Origin: Pigmentiphaga sp. NML080357
GTDB taxonomy: Bacteria > Pseudomonadota > Gammaproteobacteria > Burkholderiales > Burkholderiaceae_B
Direction: 5' to 3'
DNA length: 64,000 bases
NCBI RefSeq assembly: GCF_002188465.1
Contig: NZ_NINW01000003.1
Coordinates: forward strand, 248,001 to 312,000
Part shown: piece after piece, positions 60,263-64,000 of the stretch
How the letters are laid out: every line of letters starts with the position of its first letter
Numbering within the stretch: position 1 is the stretch's first letter
Notes under the pieces: generated by a model
Seen by the model: the letters and a program-made list of their open reading frames with translations, nothing else
Told to the model about the DNA's origin: nothing
Databases searched by the model: none
Program-made: the position numbers and the translations under genes

Positions 60263-61500
60263 GATTCGTGTCCTTGGTCGAGGGAGGCCGGCGGCAGCGC
60301 CGTGCGGACCAGAGAAACCCAGTATGCGCTGCCCAGGGGCAGGATGGCGTCGTTGAAATCGTAGTTGGGGTTGTGCACCATGCAGCCGCCTTCCTGGCCG
60401 ACGCCGTTGCCTATCCATACATAGGCGCCCGGCCTGGCCTGCAGCATGAAAGCGAAGTCTTCCGCGGCCATCAGCGCCTGGGCCTGGGTCAGCACGCGCG
60501 CCGGCCCCACCAGCGCCAACGCCGCCTCGCGCGCGATGCCGGCTTCGGCCTCGCTATTGACCGTGGGCGGATAGCGGCGGTCGTAGCGCAGCTCGATCTC
60601 CACCCCGTGGGTATGGGCGACTCCTTCGCAAATGCGGCGGATCTCGGCCTCCACGGCGTTGCGCACCTCCTCCTTGAACACGCGCACCGTGCCCGACAGC
60701 CGGGCCGAAGGTGGAATGACGTTGTGGGTATCGCCCGCATGGAAGGTCGTGACGGACACCACGGCCGAGTCGAGCGGACTCACGCGCCGGCTGACGATGC
60801 CCTGCAGCGCGCAGACCAGCGCCGAACCGGCCAGGACCGGGTCGATGGCCGCGTGCGGAAAGGCCGCGTGCCCGCCCTTGCCGCGCACCTCGACGTCGAG
60901 CAGGTCGAACGAGGCCATCATCGGCCCCGGCATGACGCCGAACGTGCCGGCCGGCATGCCGGGGATGTTGTGCATACCGTAGACCGCGTCCATCGGAAAA
61001 CGCTCGAACAGGCCTTCCTCCACCATCAGCCGGCCCCCGCCTTCGCCTTCCTCGGCGGGCTGGAAAATGAAGTAGACCGTCCCGTCGAAAGCGGGATGCG
61101 CAGCCAGGTAACGCGCGGCACCGAGCAGCATCGCGGTATGGCCATCATGCCCGCAGCCGTGCATCTTGCCCGGCACGATCGAGCGGTGGGCGAAGGTATT
61201 GGCCTCTGTCATGGGCAGGGCGTCCATGTCGGCGCGCAACCCGATCGCACGCGTGCCCGTACCCGCCCGCAGCGCACCGACCACACCCGTGCGCGCAATG
61301 CCGCGGTACGCGGCGATGCCCAGCGATTCCAGCATGTCGGCGACCAGGCCTGCGCTGCGCACTTCCTCGAACGCGGTCTCCGGATGCGCGTGCAGGTCGT
61401 GGCGGATGCGGACCAGTTCGTCGCGATAGGCCTGGATCTCCTCGAGCGGGCTCACTGCCGCCCCCTCCTGCCGCATGCTGTCCCTGGCAGCGACACTCAT
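60259..61500 (-). CDS. M20 family amidohydrolase (hippurate hydrolase-like)
   Basis: A 413-residue zinc/manganese hydrolase. Active-site segments: IRHDLHAHPETAFEE, GLRADMDALPM, MHGCGHDGHTAM (with Cys and His ligands), FQPAEEGEGGG with the catalytic Glu, and VPGK. The dimerisation lid is VEVRGKGGHAAFPHAAIDP. It hydrolyses N-acyl amino acids or amides, and is linked here to CoA enzymes. Its ATG overlaps the stop of the VOC gene (ATGA), a second translational coupling in the operon. Confidence 0.93.
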   Translation of the reverse strand: MSVAARDSMRQEGAAVSPLEEIQAYRDELVRIRHDLHAHPETAFEEVRSAGLVADMLESLGIAAYRGIARTGVVGALRAGTGTRAIGLRADMDALPMTEANTFAHRSIVPGKMHGCGHDGHTAMLLGAARYLAAHPAFDGTVYFIFQPAEEGEGGGRLMVEEGLFERFPMDAVYGMHNIPGMPAGTFGVMPGPMMASFDLLDVEVRGKGGHAAFPHAAIDPVLAGSALVCALQGIVSRRVSPLDSAVVSVTTFHAGDTHNVIPPSARLSGTVRVFKEEVRNAVEAEIRRICEGVAHTHGVEIELRYDRRYPPTVNSEAEAGIAREAALALVGPARVLTQAQALMAAEDFAFMLQARPGAYVWIGNGVGQEGGCMVHNPNYDFNDAILPLGSAYWVSLVRTALPPASLDQGHES

Positions 61501-62366
61501 GGCGACTGCTCCACGAACTCGATCACATTGCCGCATGCCGATCGCGGGCCGACCACGATGCCACTCGCTTCCGTGAACGGCACCTCGTTCGCAGCCAGGA
61601 GGCCGGCCAGGCGGAGGCGGTCGCTCACCGCGATGCGCATGCCGGCGTAGGCCACGCCATCGCCCGCCGCCGGAGCGGCGCAGCCGAAGCGCGCCTCGAA
61701 GGCCGCCGGCTCGTAGAGCACCAGGTCGGTCCTGCCTGGCGACAACGCATGGCCGCCATCGGCGCCGCACACGGCGGCCACGCCGAACAGGCGCTCGAAG
61801 TAGGCGATCGCGGGCCGGACGTCGTCGCCCACGCCGATGGCCGCGAGCAGCGTCTGCGCCGTATTGGGATGTTCCAGCCAGTCCTCGCGCAGGTAGAGCT
61901 CGACGTTGTGATACTGGCAGACGTTGAACTTCAACGGCGCGGGGACGGGCAGCAGCACGTCGAATTCGGGCCAGACCGACCCTTCTCCCGGAATGGCCCA
62001 CTCGCGACGCACGTGCGAGGGCGGCGCGAAGGGATAGCCGGCATCGGCTAGCAGCCGATGCGCGGCATGCGCATCGCGCGTCATCATGACCATGGACTTG
62101 ATCCCGGGCTCTCCGGCCAGCACTTCGCGCATGGGGGCGGGCAACCGCGAGGCGTCGGCCACGCCCATCAATTCGATGAAATTGGCCGCGCCCGGCGTGC
62201 GCGGACGCATGGGCACCAGGCGGTTGGCGATGCCCATGGCGGAGATGTGCGAGATGGGCGTCAGCCGGAATCCCAGCCGCTCATAGTCGGCTGCTGCCGC
62301 ATCCAGGTCGGCGACGTAGGTCATCAGGTGATCGAGTTCTTCTATGCCGTGACTGCTCGTGTTCAT
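61497..62366 (-). CDS. VOC family protein (two-module glyoxalase-like)
   Basis: A 289-residue protein of the glyoxalase-like-3 type. It starts EELDHLMTYVADLDAAAADY with a first module, and a second one is near the C-terminus (GVAYAGMRIAVSD, GIVVGPRSACGNVIEFVE). The expected metal positions are only partly visible, so catalysis is not certain. It stands between an acyl-CoA synthetase (15-base gap) and the M20 gene (overlap). Confidence 0.8.
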   Translation of the reverse strand: MNTSSHGIEELDHLMTYVADLDAAAADYERLGFRLTPISHISAMGIANRLVPMRPRTPGAANFIELMGVADASRLPAPMREVLAGEPGIKSMVMMTRDAHAAHRLLADAGYPFAPPSHVRREWAIPGEGSVWPEFDVLLPVPAPLKFNVCQYHNVELYLREDWLEHPNTAQTLLAAIGVGDDVRPAIAYFERLFGVAAVCGADGGHALSPGRTDLVLYEPAAFEARFGCAAPAAGDGVAYAGMRIAVSDRLRLAGLLAANEVPFTEASGIVVGPRSACGNVIEFVEQSP

Positions 62367-62381
62367 CGGTTCCGTCTCTAT

Positions 62382-64000
62382 TCAGAAAGCCAGCACTTCA
62401 TGCTGATGGGGAAACTGCGCCAGCAGCCGGCGCGCGCCTTCGACATGCGCGGCCGGCACGCGGACCTGGACGAAGGTGCCGTGGCGGGGATGAGGGGCGA
62501 TCTCCAGCGCCACGCGCTGCCCGCTGCCCACCAGTTCGCGCAGCAAGGCTTCGAAAGTGCGATGCGCGGCATCCAGGCGCAGCAGGGTCTTGTCGACCTT
62601 GCCCACGCCGGTCAGGGGTAGTGCATCGAGCACGATGATGTCCTTGGGCACCGCGGCGCGCTCGGCAATGGAACGGGCGGCCAGGTCGAGCAGCTCGGTG
62701 GGCAGCGCCAGATGGCCAGGCTTGAGCTGGACGTAGGCAATGGGCAGTTCGCCCGCGTACGCATCGGGCCGGCCCACCGCCGCCGCCAGCGCCACCGCCG
62801 GATGGGCATACAGCGCGGCCTCGATCACGGCCGGATCGATGCCATGCCCGCCGCGCTTGATCAGGTCCTTGGCGCGGCCGGTGATCCAGACGTAGCCGTC
62901 GGCGTCCACCCGCCCGAGATCGCCGGTGTCGAGCCAGCCGCCACGAAAGAAAGGCTGGCGTCCGGCTTCTACGCCGCGGTAGCCGGAAAACACGCTCGGA
63001 CCGCTGATCGCCAGCACGCCGATCTCGTCCACGCCGCAGTCGCCCGCCTCACGGCCCTGCGCGTCCACCCGTACCGCCTTGACTCCGCAGTACGGCAGCG
63101 CCACGCCCACCGAACCGGCGCGGCGCTGCCCATGCAAGGGCATGGAGGTCACCGCCAGGCAGGCCTCGGTCAGGCCCCAGGGTTCGGTCAGCGGCACCTG
63201 CAGGCGTTCGACCAGCGCATTGCCGATCGACACCGGCAAGGCCGCCGCGCCATTGACCAGCAGGCGCAGCGCGGGGATCCGCGCCTTGCCCGGCGCGTTC
63301 TGCGCCAACTGACCCATGACGGTGGGCGGCGCGATGAGCACCGTCACCCGTTCGCGCTCGGCCAGCGCCCAGGTATCGGCCACCGTGCCCGGCCCGCGGT
63401 AGCCCGATTCGCCGGCAATGACCAGCGAGGCGCCGTTGGCGAGCGGGAACAATGCACTGGCCAGCAGCCCGCCCACGTGGAACATGGGCATGGCGGCAAA
63501 CACCCGGTCGGTATCCGTATAGCCGTAGCCATAGCTGGAGAACAAGGCGCAGACGGCAAAGTTTTCGCCCGTCAGCGGCACCAGTTTCGGCAGGCCCGTG
63601 GTGCCGCCGGTATGGAACAGCGCGACCTGCTCGGCGCTCCGGTCCCGCAGCGCGAAACCCGCCGACGATCCCGCGGCCAGCAACTCGGCACGGCGCAGCA
63701 GCCTGGGCGGCGACGCGCAGGCGGCAAGGATGGCGTCCAGCTTGCCTTCGACCACCTCGCCGTCCGCCACGAGCACGCGCGCGGCCATCGCGTCGAGCAG
63801 GGTGGCGATCTCCCGAGCCTCGAGATAGACGTTGATCGGCGCGATCACGCTCGCGGCCTGCGCGCCCAGCACCACGGCCAGCGTTTCGGGCCCGTTGGGC
63901 AGCAGTGCGGCAACGGTGTCGCCAGGACCCACGCCCGCGGCCGCGAGGTTCGCCGCCACGCGCAGCATGGCCGCGTGCAGCCGGCCGAACGTCCAGTCCT
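62382..64000 (-). CDS. Acyl-CoA synthetase (ANL superfamily), start beyond the window
   Basis: About 539 residues are visible; the gene begins right of 64000, since the frame stays open and DWTFGRLHAAMLRVAANL continues the usual N-terminal region. The ATP loop is FHTGGTTGLPKLVPL, the hinge WLDTGDLGRVDADGYVWITG-RAKDLIKRGGHGIDP, and the C-terminal Lys in TGVGKVDKTLLRL. It activates an unknown acid for the PaaI, racemase-like and amidohydrolase enzymes downstream. The last 70 residues after the Lys form an extra C-terminal region (RHGTFVQVRVPAAHVEG). Confidence 0.9.
   Translation of the reverse strand, partial: DWTFGRLHAAMLRVAANLAAAGVGPGDTVAALLPNGPETLAVVLGAQAASVIAPINVYLEAREIATLLDAMAARVLVADGEVVEGKLDAILAACASPPRLLRRAELLAAGSSAGFALRDRSAEQVALFHTGGTTGLPKLVPLTGENFAVCALFSSYGYGYTDTDRVFAAMPMFHVGGLLASALFPLANGASLVIAGESGYRGPGTVADTWALAERERVTVLIAPPTVMGQLAQNAPGKARIPALRLLVNGAAALPVSIGNALVERLQVPLTEPWGLTEACLAVTSMPLHGQRRAGSVGVALPYCGVKAVRVDAQGREAGDCGVDEIGVLAISGPSVFSGYRGVEAGRQPFFRGGWLDTGDLGRVDADGYVWITGRAKDLIKRGGHGIDPAVIEAALYAHPAVALAAAVGRPDAYAGELPIAYVQLKPGHLALPTELLDLAARSIAERAAVPKDIIVLDALPLTGVGKVDKTLLRLDAAHRTFEALLRELVGSGQRVALEIAPHPRHGTFVQVRVPAAHVEGARRLLAQFPHQHEVLAF

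Noticed and set aside
1-64000. CRISPR arrays, insertion sequences or prophage genes
   Set aside because: No regularly spaced repeats, transposase, integrase or phage structural genes were recognised.

Overview
The window is about 64 kb of GC-rich chromosomal DNA from a betaproteobacterium, most likely Burkholderiales family Alcaligenaceae (Bordetella/Achromobacter-like). This is inferred from six Bug-type (TctC family) periplasmic binding proteins, a betaproteobacterial trimeric porin, frequent AGGAGAC-type ribosome binding sites, and several decayed genes. No rRNA, tRNA, CRISPR array, insertion sequence or prophage was recognised.

Layout. 1-5.0 kb: the end of a Liv-type ABC transporter operon (livM', livG, livF), a VOC protein, an alpha/beta hydrolase and a porin. 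5.0-7.0 kb: a divergent intradiol dioxygenase/LysR pair. 7.0-10.1 kb: a CoA-transferase, Bug protein and citrate-synthase-fold lyase operon. 10.2-16.2 kb: a minus-strand operon of D-tartrate dehydratase, ketopantoate-reductase-like protein, LeuCD-type hydro-lyase, Bug protein and LacI regulator. It faces pcaB and a fused pcaDC (16.4-19.0 kb) across a promoter with two adjacent palindromes. 19-21 kb: a phospholipase C remnant and a Tat-exported PhoX phosphatase. 21.3-25.6 kb: a second lyase module (acyl-CoA ligase, lyase, divergent Bug protein, GntR regulator). 26-31.7 kb: short malic enzyme, 2-hydroxyacid dehydrogenase, an Rpn/DUF4351 remnant, queC, a small lipoprotein, an Fsr-like exporter and a divergent AraC regulator. 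31.7-33.5 kb: a Bug gene between two genes with internal deletions (alpha/beta hydrolase and metallo-beta-lactamase fold). 33.7-36.1 kb: LigB-type dioxygenase, DoxX and LysR. 36.1-40.3 kb: operon of Bug protein, a TAXI-like protein without signal peptide, a homogentisate-dioxygenase-like bicupin and a zinc dehydrogenase. 40.4-45.7 kb: Atm1-type ABC exporter, KDPG aldolase, MFS/LysR pair and acylphosphatase. 45.7-51.8 kb: Bug, ThDP decarboxylase-like and aldehyde dehydrogenase operon behind tandem operator-like repeats, then a crotonase and a small alpha-beta barrel protein. 52-57.3 kb: a DUF3014 protein and a molybdenum hydroxylase operon with a tri-haem cytochrome c. 57.5-58.6 kb: a VanA-like Rieske oxygenase without its reductase. 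58.8-64 kb: a translationally coupled operon of acyl-CoA synthetase (truncated by the window edge), VOC protein, M20 amidohydrolase, PaaI thioesterase and CoA-transferase/racemase-like protein.

Taken together the region looks like a set of organic-acid and aromatic-acid catabolic modules. A typical module pairs one periplasmic capture protein (Bug) with CoA activation or oxidation enzymes and a local regulator. No TctA/TctB membrane subunits are present, so the Bug proteins must work with membrane partners encoded elsewhere or act as sensors. The observations I rate highest are the two lyase modules whose citrate-synthase-fold enzymes lack the usual catalytic Asp, the operon with a signal-less TAXI protein and a dehydrogenase lacking its catalytic Cys, and several well-formed operator palindromes without an assigned regulator.
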